Below are positions 1 through 7,083 of a DNA stretch of 11,855 nucleotides, in pieces; position 1 is the first letter of the stretch, and each line of letters opens with the position of its first letter. The DNA is taken from the NCBI GenBank assembly GCA_001816695.1, contig MHCR01000004.1, positions 2,588 through 14,442 of the forward strand, given 5' to 3'. Source of the stretch: Candidatus Woykebacteria bacterium RBG_16_39_9b. Lineage in GTDB: Bacteria > Patescibacteriota > Microgenomatia > Woykebacterales > RBG-16-39-9b. The notes under the pieces are model-generated. The model was not told where the DNA came from. It saw only the letters and a program-made list of their open reading frames with translations, and made no database searches. The position numbers were made by a program, and so were the translations under genes.

Positions 1-780
1 CATTTGGGACTCTGTCCGGGGGTTTGTGTTGGAAAAATAAATGAAACTCAGTACCTGAAGAATCTTAAAAACATTGTCTCCTTCCTAAATGGTCAAAAAA
101 ATGATGTCCTAGCGAAACTCGAAAAAGAAATGAAAGAATTTTCAATAAAAAGGGAGTTCGAAAAGGCTGCTACAGTTAGAAATCAGATAAAATCTATCCA
201 ATATGTTACCGCCAAAACCTATGACATATCTGAATATTTAAATAATAAATACGGTCTAGAAAATATTCGAGAGCGGGAATTAATAAATCTTACTAAAATC
301 CTCGATCTGAAAAATGTTCCCAAAAGAATAGAGGGGTATGACATATCTAACATTCAAGGAAATCTAGCGGTAGGATCAATGGTGGTCTTTACAGAAGGGG
401 AATCAGACAAAAATGAATACAGGAGATTTCGTATAAAGACGGTCAAAAAAATTAGCGATGTAGATATGATCAAGGAGGTTTTAACCAGAAGATTTAAAAA
501 CAGTTGGGCACAGCCAGATCTCATAATAGTTGACGGCGGCAAAGCACAACTAAACGCATCTTTTTCTACCCTTAGAAATTCAAAAGTAAAAACACCCGTT
601 GTTGCTCTCGCTAAAAAAAATGAAGAGATTTTTACAATTGAAAGAAAAAAACCTATTAAATTAGAGTTGAATTCAGAAGCACTCCATATAGTACAGAGAT
701 TAAGAGACGAGGCTCATCGATTTGCTCATTCATATCACAGCCTGCTAAGAAAAAAGAGTCTCTTTGACTTCAAGTCATAG
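1..780 (+). CDS. uvrC: UvrABC excinuclease subunit C, 3' part (5' end outside window), lacking the C-terminal HhH region
   Basis: UvrC makes the dual incisions around bulky DNA lesions in nucleotide excision repair, together with UvrB. The frame is open from base 1, so the N-terminal GIY-YIG nuclease domain lies upstream of the window. Visible are the end of that region (CPGVCVGKI), a UVR/UvrB-interacting helix pair (about residues 40-65 of the visible part, with REFEKAATVRNQI), and the RNase H-like second nuclease domain. The three expected catalytic residues of that domain are present: Asp in GYDIS (bases 340-342), Asp in IVDGGKAQL (532-534) and His in RDEAHRFA (715-717). Most UvrC proteins continue for 60 or more residues into a tandem helix-hairpin-helix DNA-binding domain. 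Here the protein stops about 20 residues after the catalytic His, with a TAG stop. Identity is secure; the short tail is the oddity. Confidence 0.95.
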   Translation, partial: HLGLCPGVCVGKINETQYLKNLKNIVSFLNGQKNDVLAKLEKEMKEFSIKREFEKAATVRNQIKSIQYVTAKTYDISEYLNNKYGLENIRERELINLTKILDLKNVPKRIEGYDISNIQGNLAVGSMVVFTEGESDKNEYRRFRIKTVKKISDVDMIKEVLTRRFKNSWAQPDLIIVDGGKAQLNASFSTLRNSKVKTPVVALAKKNEEIFTIERKKPIKLELNSEALHIVQRLRDEAHRFAHSYHSLLRKKSLFDFKS

Positions 781-799
781 AGATGATAAGTTCATATTA

Positions 800-1198
800 A
801 TGCGCGGTTTTCTAAAATCCTTTCTAGTAAACTCAGTCGGATTTTATTTTGTCGCAAATTTTTATCCCGGAATTGAGTATTCAAGATTAGAGTCAATCGT
901 ACTAGCAGCAGTAATTTTTTCCCTACTGACTCTATTTATTAAACCTCTATTGAAAGTCCTATCACTGCCCTTCAACTTATTAACCTTTGGGCTCTTTGGT
1001 TTTTTTATTAGCGTCATAGTCCTTTACCTAACGTCAGTTATTGTCGGAGATTTCAAGATAGTAGGGTTTGAATCTACAGAAATTAATATATTCGGCTTTT
1101 TCATACCAAAATTACAATTAAATCCTACTCTAAGCGCCATTATAGCTTCTACATTAGCTGGTTGGGTAACTTCCTTTTTAAAATGGCTAGTAAAATAA
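800..1198 (+). CDS. YvlD / phage holin family 4_2-type integral membrane protein
   Basis: This is a small membrane protein of 132 residues from the ATG at 800. An in-frame start at 764 inside uvrC would add 12 polar residues that do not resemble the family, so the later ATG is preferred. Four hydrophobic stretches are visible at about residues 5-22, 32-50, 58-82 and 109-129. The segment IKPLLKVLSLPFNLLTFGLF (residues 47-66) matches the hallmark of the PF04020 family, typified by Bacillus YvlD. Despite the 'phage holin' label, such proteins are common chromosomal membrane proteins and their biochemical role is poorly defined; nothing here suggests a prophage. It lies 19 bases after the uvrC stop and 58 bases before secG, so it may be read through from uvrC. 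No clear Shine-Dalgarno sequence is seen. Confidence 0.85.
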   Translation: MRGFLKSFLVNSVGFYFVANFYPGIEYSRLESIVLAAVIFSLLTLFIKPLLKVLSLPFNLLTFGLFGFFISVIVLYLTSVIVGDFKIVGFESTEINIFGFFIPKLQLNPTLSAIIASTLAGWVTSFLKWLVK

Positions 1199-1218
1199 TT
1201 AACGTGAGGTCGTGGAGT

Positions 1219-1247
1219 TTGTTAAAAAAGCTATTATCTGATAAAAT
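1219..1247 (+). promoter_or_regulatory. Putative sigma70-type promoter for secG and the solute-binding protein gene
   Basis: A -35-like TTGTTA (1219-1224) is followed after 17 bases by TAAAAT (1242-1247). TG at 1239-1240 gives an extended -10 (TGATAAAAT). Only nine bases separate the -10 from the secG ATG at 1257, so the predicted transcript would have a leader of about two to three bases. This agrees with the absence of a Shine-Dalgarno sequence. The promoter is read from sequence only. Confidence 0.55.
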
Positions 1248-1256
1248 TTAGAATTT

Positions 1257-1475
1257 ATGAAAGAGATAATTCTTATTTTTCAAGTTTTAGTTTCAATATC
1301 GCTAGTTATTGTTATACTTTTGCAACAGAGAGGAACTGGTGTAGGAGCAGCTTTTGGAGGAGGCGGGGCTGTCTATAGAAGCAAACGAGGAGTTGAAAAA
1401 TTGCTTTATTACACAACTATCATTTTAGGGATCATATTTGCTGCTTTGGCATTAAGCTTCATTTTAATCATATAA
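1257..1475 (+). CDS. secG: Preprotein translocase subunit SecG
   Basis: SecG is the small auxiliary subunit of the SecYEG channel and assists SecA-driven export of unfolded proteins. The 72-residue protein has the expected two transmembrane helices (about residues 3-22 and 51-71). They are joined by the typical cytoplasmic loop with LLQQRGTGVGAAFGGGG, where the family has its conserved glycine-rich signature. Length matches the family. The next gene starts four bases after the stop, implying co-transcription with the solute-binding protein, which itself needs export. The start is the first ATG behind an extended -10 promoter; no Shine-Dalgarno sequence is present. Confidence 0.93.
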   Translation: MKEIILIFQVLVSISLVIVILLQQRGTGVGAAFGGGGAVYRSKRGVEKLLYYTTIILGIIFAALALSFILII

Positions 1476-1479
1476 ATAT

Positions 1480-3066
1480 ATGTCAAAAAGATTAAGATTT
1501 TTTTGGCATCTTTCCACGGCACTTATATCAAAAAATATAAAAATTCTTAGTATTATCTTTGTTTTACTTATACCTATCATCTTCTTATTAAGACCAATTG
1601 CGAACGCTAATAACAAATTCTTTTTGAATTTCTTAAAGCCTAATTATACAGAAGGTGTGGTGGGTTTGGTGAGGACGATCAATCCACTCTTCGCAGAAAA
1701 TGAAGCCGAGCGGCTAGTAAATTCTCTAGTATTTAGAGGCCTTATTAGAGTTGATAGCAACGGAAATATTTTGCCTGATTTAGCAAAAGAATTTGAAGTC
1801 AAAAATAAAACAGAATATATTTTCCATTTAAGAACAGATATTTATTGGCATGACGGTAAGAAATTTACCTCGGGCGATGTTGTTCATACGATTAAAACGG
1901 CCCAAAACCCAGATCTCCATTCAACTATATCCGGAACTTTTAGGGGAGTGGAGGTTTCTTCTGAAGACTCACATACAGTAAAAATGAAATTAATGGAGCC
2001 TTTTGCTCCTTTTCTAAGTAATTTAAACATAGGGATTATACCATCTCATATACCGTTGAAGGATTATAGACCTGTGGGGACCGGAAATTTTAAGGTGAAA
2101 AAATTAACTAACGATAGGGTCATACTCGAAGGTGATAAATTAAAAATAACACTCAAATTCTACCCAAATACAGAATTTGCCAAACTGGCTTTGAAATTAG
2201 GTGAAGTAGAAGGATTAGGTGGTTTAACTGGTAGAGATATCGAAGAGTTTAAGGATAGAGTCGATCTGGCAACCTACAAAAAAACCTTAAAACGGCAATT
2301 TATTGCAGCTTTTTTTAATTTGAGAAAGCCACTTCTTAAAGACAAAGGGATCAGGGACTCACTGACATCTGCGATTAATAAAGAGGAGATTTTAAAAACA
2401 GTTGCAGGAACGGGCTCTAAATTGGCAGTAAGTTCCTTACCATTAAACTGGCAAGATGAATCTCAATACAACAAAAAGCTTGACTTTAACCTGGCGGATT
2501 CAAAAAAAACTCTTCTTCAAAATGGGTGGAAATATAAAGACAGATTCTTAGAGAAAAATGGCGAGACTTTCAGTTTAAACATAGTCGTTCCCGACGAGAA
2601 AGAATTAATCCTTATTTCTGACGTTATTAAAGAAAATTGGAAAAAATTGGGAATTCAAACATCCCTTAGAATTGTTTCCAGCGTTGAATTAAAAGAGCAA
2701 ATCTTACCTTCTCGACAATACGATGTCTTAATAAGTTCCCAGGTACTTTCTTCTGATCCAGATCAATATGTTCTTTGGCATTCAACTCAAACCGACTTGA
2801 ATAATTTAACCGGTTTACAAAGTGCTAAAATTGACAAACTGCTGGAAGATGCGCGAACAAATTTGAATTTGGATCAAAGAAAAGTTAAATATAATGAGTT
2901 CCAAAGAATAACCCTTGACGAAAGACCAGCGATATTTCTGTATTTTCCGGAATATAACTGGTTAGTAAAGAAGAAACTCTCAGGAATCGATTTGTCTGAT
3001 TTTGCTTCAAGCGAGGATAGGTTTGATTCTGCCAACACATGGTTGTTAAAAAGAGAAATATTTTAA
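1480..3066 (+). CDS. ABC transporter extracellular solute-binding protein, family 5 (peptide/nickel type), membrane-anchored
   Basis: A 528-residue protein resembling periplasmic oligopeptide-binding proteins (SBP_bac_5). The family signature is visible around residues 101-139: LAKEFEVKNKTEYIFHLRTD, then WHDGKKFTSGDVV. The rest has the length and character of the two-lobed fold. Members bind peptides or other small solutes outside the membrane and pass them to an ABC permease. The N terminus has basic residues and one hydrophobic helix (about 20-38) but no cysteine that could form a lipobox, so it should be held by an uncleaved helix or released by signal peptidase I rather than lipid-anchored. 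No permease or ATPase gene is in the window, so this is an orphan receptor as seen. It starts four bases after secG. Its TAA stop overlaps the stop of the convergent gene. Confidence 0.87.
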   Translation: MSKRLRFFWHLSTALISKNIKILSIIFVLLIPIIFLLRPIANANNKFFLNFLKPNYTEGVVGLVRTINPLFAENEAERLVNSLVFRGLIRVDSNGNILPDLAKEFEVKNKTEYIFHLRTDIYWHDGKKFTSGDVVHTIKTAQNPDLHSTISGTFRGVEVSSEDSHTVKMKLMEPFAPFLSNLNIGIIPSHIPLKDYRPVGTGNFKVKKLTNDRVILEGDKLKITLKFYPNTEFAKLALKLGEVEGLGGLTGRDIEEFKDRVDLATYKKTLKRQFIAAFFNLRKPLLKDKGIRDSLTSAINKEEILKTVAGTGSKLAVSSLPLNWQDESQYNKKLDFNLADSKKTLLQNGWKYKDRFLEKNGETFSLNIVVPDEKELILISDVIKENWKKLGIQTSLRIVSSVELKEQILPSRQYDVLISSQVLSSDPDQYVLWHSTQTDLNNLTGLQSAKIDKLLEDARTNLNLDQRKVKYNEFQRITLDERPAIFLYFPEYNWLVKKKLSGIDLSDFASSEDRFDSANTWLLKREIF

Positions 3067-4004
3067 CTACCATTTTCCTCGATTACTTTTTGGCCATATT
3101 CTATTAAGGAAATTGTTTCGTTCTTTCTATCATCGCTTCCCAATATTACTATCAGAAGTTTGTGATTTCTTGCCTTGATCAAAGTAATTAATGAAAGATG
3201 CGATTGTGGTGTAAATCCAGGCTTTATACCAGAAAAACCTGGATAATCTATTAGTGGTGAGCTGTGTTTTAAATGAAATGCTTTGTGATTCTCTTCTCCA
3301 ATAAAAGATTCCCCAATAAAATAATCTTTGGTTGAAGAGATTTTTTCAAATTCTGGATATTTTTTCAGTGTGTATAACGTTAAACTCATTAAATCAAAGG
3401 CAGTTGAATATTGCTCGTTTCCATCATCTAATCCAGTCGCATTAGAGAATAAAGTTTCGTTCAATTTCAATTCACCTGCTTTCTCATTCATCATACTTAC
3501 AAACTTTTCTTCTGAACCCGCAGTACTTTCAGCTAATGCGGCAGCTGAATCGTTTCCGGAAGCTAAAATCAAACCATAAAGCAGTTGTTCTACTGAAAGC
3601 TTTTCACCAGGATATAACCCCATAATGTTTGGTTCCATTGTTGCGGCTTTTTTGGAAACTGTAATAATTCTATTTATATTTTCATTTTCAAGCACAATCA
3701 ATGCTGTCATAATTTTAACTAAGCTTGCGGATTTAAGTTTTAAATTTGGATTTTTTGTAAATAAAAGCTTTCCGGAATTTATTTCATATACAATACCTGC
3801 TTTGGCTGAGATTATTGGAGCAGGAGTGGTAGAACCGAGAACCTTCATATTATCAAAATTATCAGATTCAACTGAATTGTTATCTCTTACAGCACTATAA
3901 TTAGAAATAACCGCCCTACCTGCAAATATAGCCAAAGAAAGAACAGTTAATAAAGCTAGAATATTTCGGAGTTTAATAATTTTATCGGCTTTTCTATTTA
4001 TCAA
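3063..4004 (-). CDS. D-alanyl-D-alanine carboxypeptidase homologue (peptidase S11, PBP5-like), KPG variant
   Basis: S11 enzymes remove the terminal D-Ala from peptidoglycan stem peptides outside the cytoplasmic membrane. The 313-residue protein has an N-terminal transmembrane/signal helix (about 13-34) followed by the penicillin-binding fold. The nucleophile motif is S94-L-V-K97, and the SxN motif is S149-G150-N151 in LASGNDSAAALAES. The third motif, normally KTG, reads K261-P262-G263 (GIKPGFT), an unusual substitution that could alter substrate binding. The C-terminal membrane-anchor region of E. coli PBP5 is absent. The likely start is TTG at 4002-4004: an in-frame stop (TAG) lies 9 bases upstream, and any later ATG would remove the signal helix. 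It converges on the solute-binding protein gene with overlapping stop codons. Family assignment is secure; catalytic competence is not. Confidence 0.88.
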   Translation of the reverse strand: MINRKADKIIKLRNILALLTVLSLAIFAGRAVISNYSAVRDNNSVESDNFDNMKVLGSTTPAPIISAKAGIVYEINSGKLLFTKNPNLKLKSASLVKIMTALIVLENENINRIITVSKKAATMEPNIMGLYPGEKLSVEQLLYGLILASGNDSAAALAESTAGSEEKFVSMMNEKAGELKLNETLFSNATGLDDGNEQYSTAFDLMSLTLYTLKKYPEFEKISSTKDYFIGESFIGEENHKAFHLKHSSPLIDYPGFSGIKPGFTPQSHLSLITLIKARNHKLLIVILGSDDRKNETISLIEYGQKVIEENGS

Positions 4005-4059
4005 GTGGATGCCCTAGGAATCATAAATATTTAAATAGAGTTCAACTATCTTGGGGTTT

Positions 4060-4136
4060 TGGTGAGCGGGGTGGGACTCGAACCCACAACCGGGTGGTTA
4101 AGAGCCACCTGCTCTATCCAGTTGAGCTACCCGCCC
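4060..4136 (-). tRNA. tRNA-Lys (anticodon CTT)
   Basis: The - strand folds into a complete cloverleaf. The 7-bp acceptor stem GGGCGGG/CCCGCTC has one G-U pair. The D arm is GCTC/GAGC, the anticodon stem GGTGG/CCACC encloses the loop CTCTTAA (anticodon CTT), and the T arm is GTGGG/CCCAC with TTCGAGT. The discriminator is A, and CCA is encoded in the DNA (4060-4062). It lies three bases downstream of tRNA-Arg(TCT) and shares its promoter. Confidence 0.96.
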
Positions 4137-4139
4137 TTA

Positions 4140-4216
4140 TGGCGCCCCTGGCGGGACTCGAACCCACAACCTGATGCTTAGAACGCATTCGCTCTATCCA
4201 ATTGAGCTACAGGGGC
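4140..4216 (-). tRNA. tRNA-Arg (anticodon TCT)
   Basis: The - strand cloverleaf has a perfect acceptor stem GCCCCTG/CAGGGGC and D arm GCTC/GAGC. The anticodon loop is GTTCTAA with anticodon TCT, and the T arm is GTGGG/CCCGC with one U-G pair. The discriminator is G and CCA is encoded. The outermost anticodon-stem pair (27-43) is an A-C mismatch, which is tolerable but unusual. It is the first gene of a two-tRNA operon. Confidence 0.95.
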
Positions 4217-4228
4217 TTTTAAACACAA

Positions 4229-4257
4229 ATTATATCAAATTAGTTATTCCGCTTCAA
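4229..4257 (-). promoter_or_regulatory. Promoter of the tRNA-Arg(TCT)-tRNA-Lys(CTT) operon
   Basis: Read on the - strand: TTGAAG (-35, 4252-4257), exactly 17 bases, then a perfect TATAAT (-10, 4229-4234), 12 bases before the tRNA-Arg 5' end. This fits a sigma70-type promoter for a stable RNA operon. The 9-mer CGCTTCAAT, which includes the -35 complement, is repeated at 4250-4258 and 4269-4277 (period 19), inside the short lon-to-tRNA gap. Confidence 0.72.
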
Positions 4258-4282
4258 TTTATTAAATTCGCTTCAATACAAT

Positions 4283-6658
4283 TTAAGCGGTCAATACTGG
4301 TTGGTTGGGAAAAGTTGGACGAGTAGATCTTAAAGATTGACTTCTAAATGGATCGGTAACTAAAGCGTTCCTAAGAACTTCATCCATTGTCTCAGCATAG
4401 ATAAACTTCAATTCTCGTCTAGTTTTCATTGGTATCTCCTCTAGATCCTTTTTATTTTTCTTAGGTATAATTACCTCTCTTAACCCAGCACGGTGTGCGG
4501 CTAAAATCTTCTCCTTTATTCCGCCAATCTCCAATACCTTGCCACGTAGAGTAATTTCACCAGTCATTCCTACTTCTTTTCGAACAGCGATTTTAGTTAT
4601 CAAACTAACTAGTGAAGTTGCTATTGTAATACCAGCGCTTGGACCGTCCTTTGGAATAGCCCCAGCAGGAACGTGTATATGAATATCTTTATCCTTAAAG
4701 AAATTATCTTTAATACCCAGATTAACAATCTGACTTCTTGCGTAGGACAGAGCTGCTTGTGCACTTTCCTTCATTACATCGCCCAAGTGTCCGGTCAAAA
4801 TAAGATTTCCTTTTCCCGGCATAAAAGTCACTTCAACACTTAATACCTCACCTCCAACTTCAGTCCAGGCTAAACCTGTGGCAATTCCTACCTCATCGGT
4901 TTTTTCAGCAACCCAAGATTCAAATTTCTCCGATCCTAAATATTTTCTAAGATTTTTGTTTGTAACCCTCATAGTTTTTATTTTATTTTCGGCTATTCCT
5001 CTGGCTACCTTACGGCACAAACTAGCTAATTCTCTTTCTAGGTTGCGTACACCCGCTTCTCTAGTATATTTGGCGATAATTATCTTCAATGCAGCCTCTT
5101 CAATTATTAGCTTATTTTTATCTAACCCATGGGCTTCCAATTGTTTGGGCCATAAATAACCTAAGGCGATGTGAAATTTCTCTTCTTCCGTGTAACCTGG
5201 AAATTCAATAATCTCCATTCGGTCTCTAAGTGGCGCCGGTATGGTATCTAAAACATTGGCTGTAGTAATGAACATAACATCTGAAAGGTCAAAAGGTACT
5301 TCCAAATAATGATCTGAAAATGAATGATTTTGCTCTGGATCTAACGCTTCCAGTAGAGCGGAAGAAGGGTCTCCACGGAAATCAAAACCAACTTTGTCTA
5401 TCTCATCCATCATAAACACTGGGTTTTTAGTACCCGCATCTTTCATTCCTTGAATTATTCTCCCAGGTAAAGCGCCTACGTATGTTCGTCGGTGACCGCG
5501 TATCTCCGCTTCATCTCTAATACCTCCCAAAGAAACCTTTGCAAATTTTCTACCTAAAGCTTTAGCAATTGACTTGCCAACAGATGTTTTACCGGTGCCA
5601 GGGGGCCCGGCAAAACAGAGTATAGGACCTTTGATCTTGCCTGTTAGTTTATGAACAGCTAGATATTCTAAAATTCTTTCTTTTACTTTCTTTAAACCAT
5701 AATGATCTTTATCTAACATCTTTTCTGACTGTCTTATATCAATTTTACTTTCTGATTTATTAAACCAGGGCAACTCAACAAGCCATTCCAAATAAGTACG
5801 GATATAAGAGACCTCTGGCGAAAATTGAGGCATCTTTTTTAACCGGTCGAGCTCCTTTAAAGCTTTTGCTTCTATATCAGATGGCATTCTAGAGGTTTTA
5901 ATTTTCTTCGCCAGATCCATGAATTCATTTCTTTCTTCTTTTATACCTAATTCTCTTTCAATTGTTTTTAGTTGCTCTCTAAGATATGCTTCCCGAGCAC
6001 TTTTTCCGATCTCATCTACTGTCTGGTCCTGTATCTTTCTTGCTGTACTCAACACAGAAATTTCTCTTGTTATATAATCCGATACTTTTTCTACCCTTTT
6101 TTCTGGATTGTTCATTTCTAAAAGTTCTTGTTTCTCAGACGAGTCCAGCTCCAAATTGTAAATGATCATATCCAAAACTTGATTTGGATTAGATAGGTCA
6201 AATATTGAAGGCAGGACATCCAATGGTATAGCTTTACCCATAGTGACAATTTTTCTGAATTTTTCAATCAGGGGTCTTAAAAGATTCTCCAGCTTTTCCT
6301 TTGGAACTTCTTTTTCGGCTACCTTTCCTATCTTAACCTCGAAGTATTCCTCCTCGTGGATAAACTCCTTAATTTTTGCCTTTTGTATTCCCTCAACGGT
6401 AATGTTAATAAGACCATCAGGCAATCTCTGAACCTGCGTAATCAAGGCGATTGAACCGATTTTGTACATATCTTCTGGGGTAGGGAACTCAATTTCCCTT
6501 TTTTTCTGCATAACCAAAAATAATTTCTTATCCCGAAGTAAAGCTTCCTCTAAGGCACGTACCGATTTATCCCGTTTTAGAGCGATTGGGACTGTGGAAT
6601 GTGGAAAAATTACTACATCTTTAACTGATATCAGCGGAATTTTAATATCTTCAATCAT
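4283..6658 (-). CDS. lon: ATP-dependent endopeptidase La (Lon protease, LonA type)
   Basis: Lon is a hexameric cytoplasmic AAA+ serine protease that degrades misfolded and regulatory proteins. The 791-residue length is normal for LonA. In order: a substrate-binding N domain (about 5-205), a helical linker, and the AAA+ module with Walker A GPPGTGKT (351-358), Walker B MMDEID (416-421) and an arginine-finger region near LRDRME (477-482). The proteolytic domain has the Ser-Lys dyad S674 (in PKDGPSAG) and K717 (in GGIKEKILAAHRAG), 43 residues apart as in E. coli. A basic, probably disordered tail follows residue 770. The ATG is preceded by an extended -10 and a CIRCE-like operator, which suggests heat-shock control by HrcA. 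No Shine-Dalgarno sequence is seen, and the predicted leader is only a few bases. It is flanked by tRNA operons on the same strand. Confidence 0.98.
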   Translation of the reverse strand: MIEDIKIPLISVKDVVIFPHSTVPIALKRDKSVRALEEALLRDKKLFLVMQKKREIEFPTPEDMYKIGSIALITQVQRLPDGLINITVEGIQKAKIKEFIHEEEYFEVKIGKVAEKEVPKEKLENLLRPLIEKFRKIVTMGKAIPLDVLPSIFDLSNPNQVLDMIIYNLELDSSEKQELLEMNNPEKRVEKVSDYITREISVLSTARKIQDQTVDEIGKSAREAYLREQLKTIERELGIKEERNEFMDLAKKIKTSRMPSDIEAKALKELDRLKKMPQFSPEVSYIRTYLEWLVELPWFNKSESKIDIRQSEKMLDKDHYGLKKVKERILEYLAVHKLTGKIKGPILCFAGPPGTGKTSVGKSIAKALGRKFAKVSLGGIRDEAEIRGHRRTYVGALPGRIIQGMKDAGTKNPVFMMDEIDKVGFDFRGDPSSALLEALDPEQNHSFSDHYLEVPFDLSDVMFITTANVLDTIPAPLRDRMEIIEFPGYTEEEKFHIALGYLWPKQLEAHGLDKNKLIIEEAALKIIIAKYTREAGVRNLERELASLCRKVARGIAENKIKTMRVTNKNLRKYLGSEKFESWVAEKTDEVGIATGLAWTEVGGEVLSVEVTFMPGKGNLILTGHLGDVMKESAQAALSYARSQIVNLGIKDNFFKDKDIHIHVPAGAIPKDGPSAGITIATSLVSLITKIAVRKEVGMTGEITLRGKVLEIGGIKEKILAAHRAGLREVIIPKKNKKDLEEIPMKTRRELKFIYAETMDEVLRNALVTDPFRSQSLRSTRPTFPNQPVLTA

Positions 6659-6667
6659 GATTTACCT

Positions 6668-6697
6668 ATTTTAGCACAGTTGTAAAGATAGTGCTAA
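6668..6697 (-). promoter_or_regulatory. lon promoter with overlapping CIRCE-like operator (HrcA site)
   Basis: Positions 6671-6697 form a 9-9-9 inverted repeat. Read towards lon, the halves are TTAGCACTA and CTGTGCTAA separated by nine bases (TCTTTACAA). The CIRCE consensus bound by the heat-shock repressor HrcA is TTAGCACTC-N9-GAGTGCTAA, so the match is 8/9 and 7/9 with exact spacing. The distal arm overlaps an extended -10 (TGCTAAAAT; hexamer 6668-6673), so a bound repressor would block polymerase. The -10 lies nine bases before the lon ATG. No good -35 is seen, which fits an extended -10 promoter. HrcA itself is not in the window. Confidence 0.75.
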
Positions 6698-6746
6698 CGT
6701 TCTACTTTCTTGCATAATCCTACGGGTCATATCTTTTGATTATCAA

Positions 6747-6822
6747 TGGGGAGGCCGATGGGACTCGAACCCACAACCTGATGGTCCACAACCATCTGCT
6801 CTGCCATTGAGCTACGACCTCC
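6747..6822 (-). tRNA. tRNA-His (anticodon GTG)
   Basis: The - strand cloverleaf carries the histidine-specific extra 5' G (G-1, position 6822) opposite C73. The acceptor stem is GAGGTCG/CGGCCTC with one U-G pair, the anticodon stem GATGG/CCATC encloses the loop TTGTGGA (anticodon GTG), and the T arm is GTGGG/CCCAT. CCA is encoded at 6747-6749. It is the last gene of the Gly-Arg-His tRNA operon. Confidence 0.96.
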
Positions 6823-6847
6823 ACGTTAACAATTTCAACTAAATTCA

Positions 6848-6924
6848 TGGCGCGCCTGGAGGGAATCGAACCCCCAACCTGATGGTCCGAAGCCATCCGC
6901 TCTATCCGATTGAGCTACAGGCGC
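6848..6924 (-). tRNA. tRNA-Arg (anticodon TCG)
   Basis: The - strand cloverleaf has acceptor stem GCGCCTG/CAGGCGC and D arm GCTC/GAGC. The anticodon stem GATGG/CCATC encloses the loop CTTCGGA (anticodon TCG), and the T arm is GGGGG/CCCTC with one G-U pair. The discriminator is G and CCA is encoded. It is the middle gene of the operon: 13 bases after tRNA-Gly and 25 before tRNA-His, too little for its own promoter. Confidence 0.96.
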
Positions 6925-6936
6925 AACAAAATCTTA

Positions 6937-7013
<77 letters not shown>

Positions 7014-7032
7014 AAGTTTAAATAAGAATCAA

Positions 7033-7061
7033 ATTATAGCAAAACCAGTTAGATTCATCAA
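7033..7061 (-). promoter_or_regulatory. Promoter of the tRNA-Gly-Arg-His operon
   Basis: On the - strand: TTGATG (-35, 7056-7061), 17 bases, then TATAAT (-10, 7033-7038) with an upstream TG giving the extended form TGCTATAAT. The -10 lies 19 bases before the tRNA-Gly 5' end. The promoter occupies most of the 70-bp gap after the prohibitin-like gene. Confidence 0.75.
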
Positions 7062-7083
7062 CAAAATTTGGTAGTAAAAATAA

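Noticed and set aside
800..1198. Prophage, suggested by the 'phage holin' family name
   Set aside because: The PF04020/YvlD family is common on chromosomes, and the neighbours are housekeeping genes with no phage functions.
6736..6746. TTGATTATCAA palindrome after tRNA-His as a terminator or operator
   Set aside because: The 11-base AT-rich palindrome without a following T run is likely chance in this base composition.
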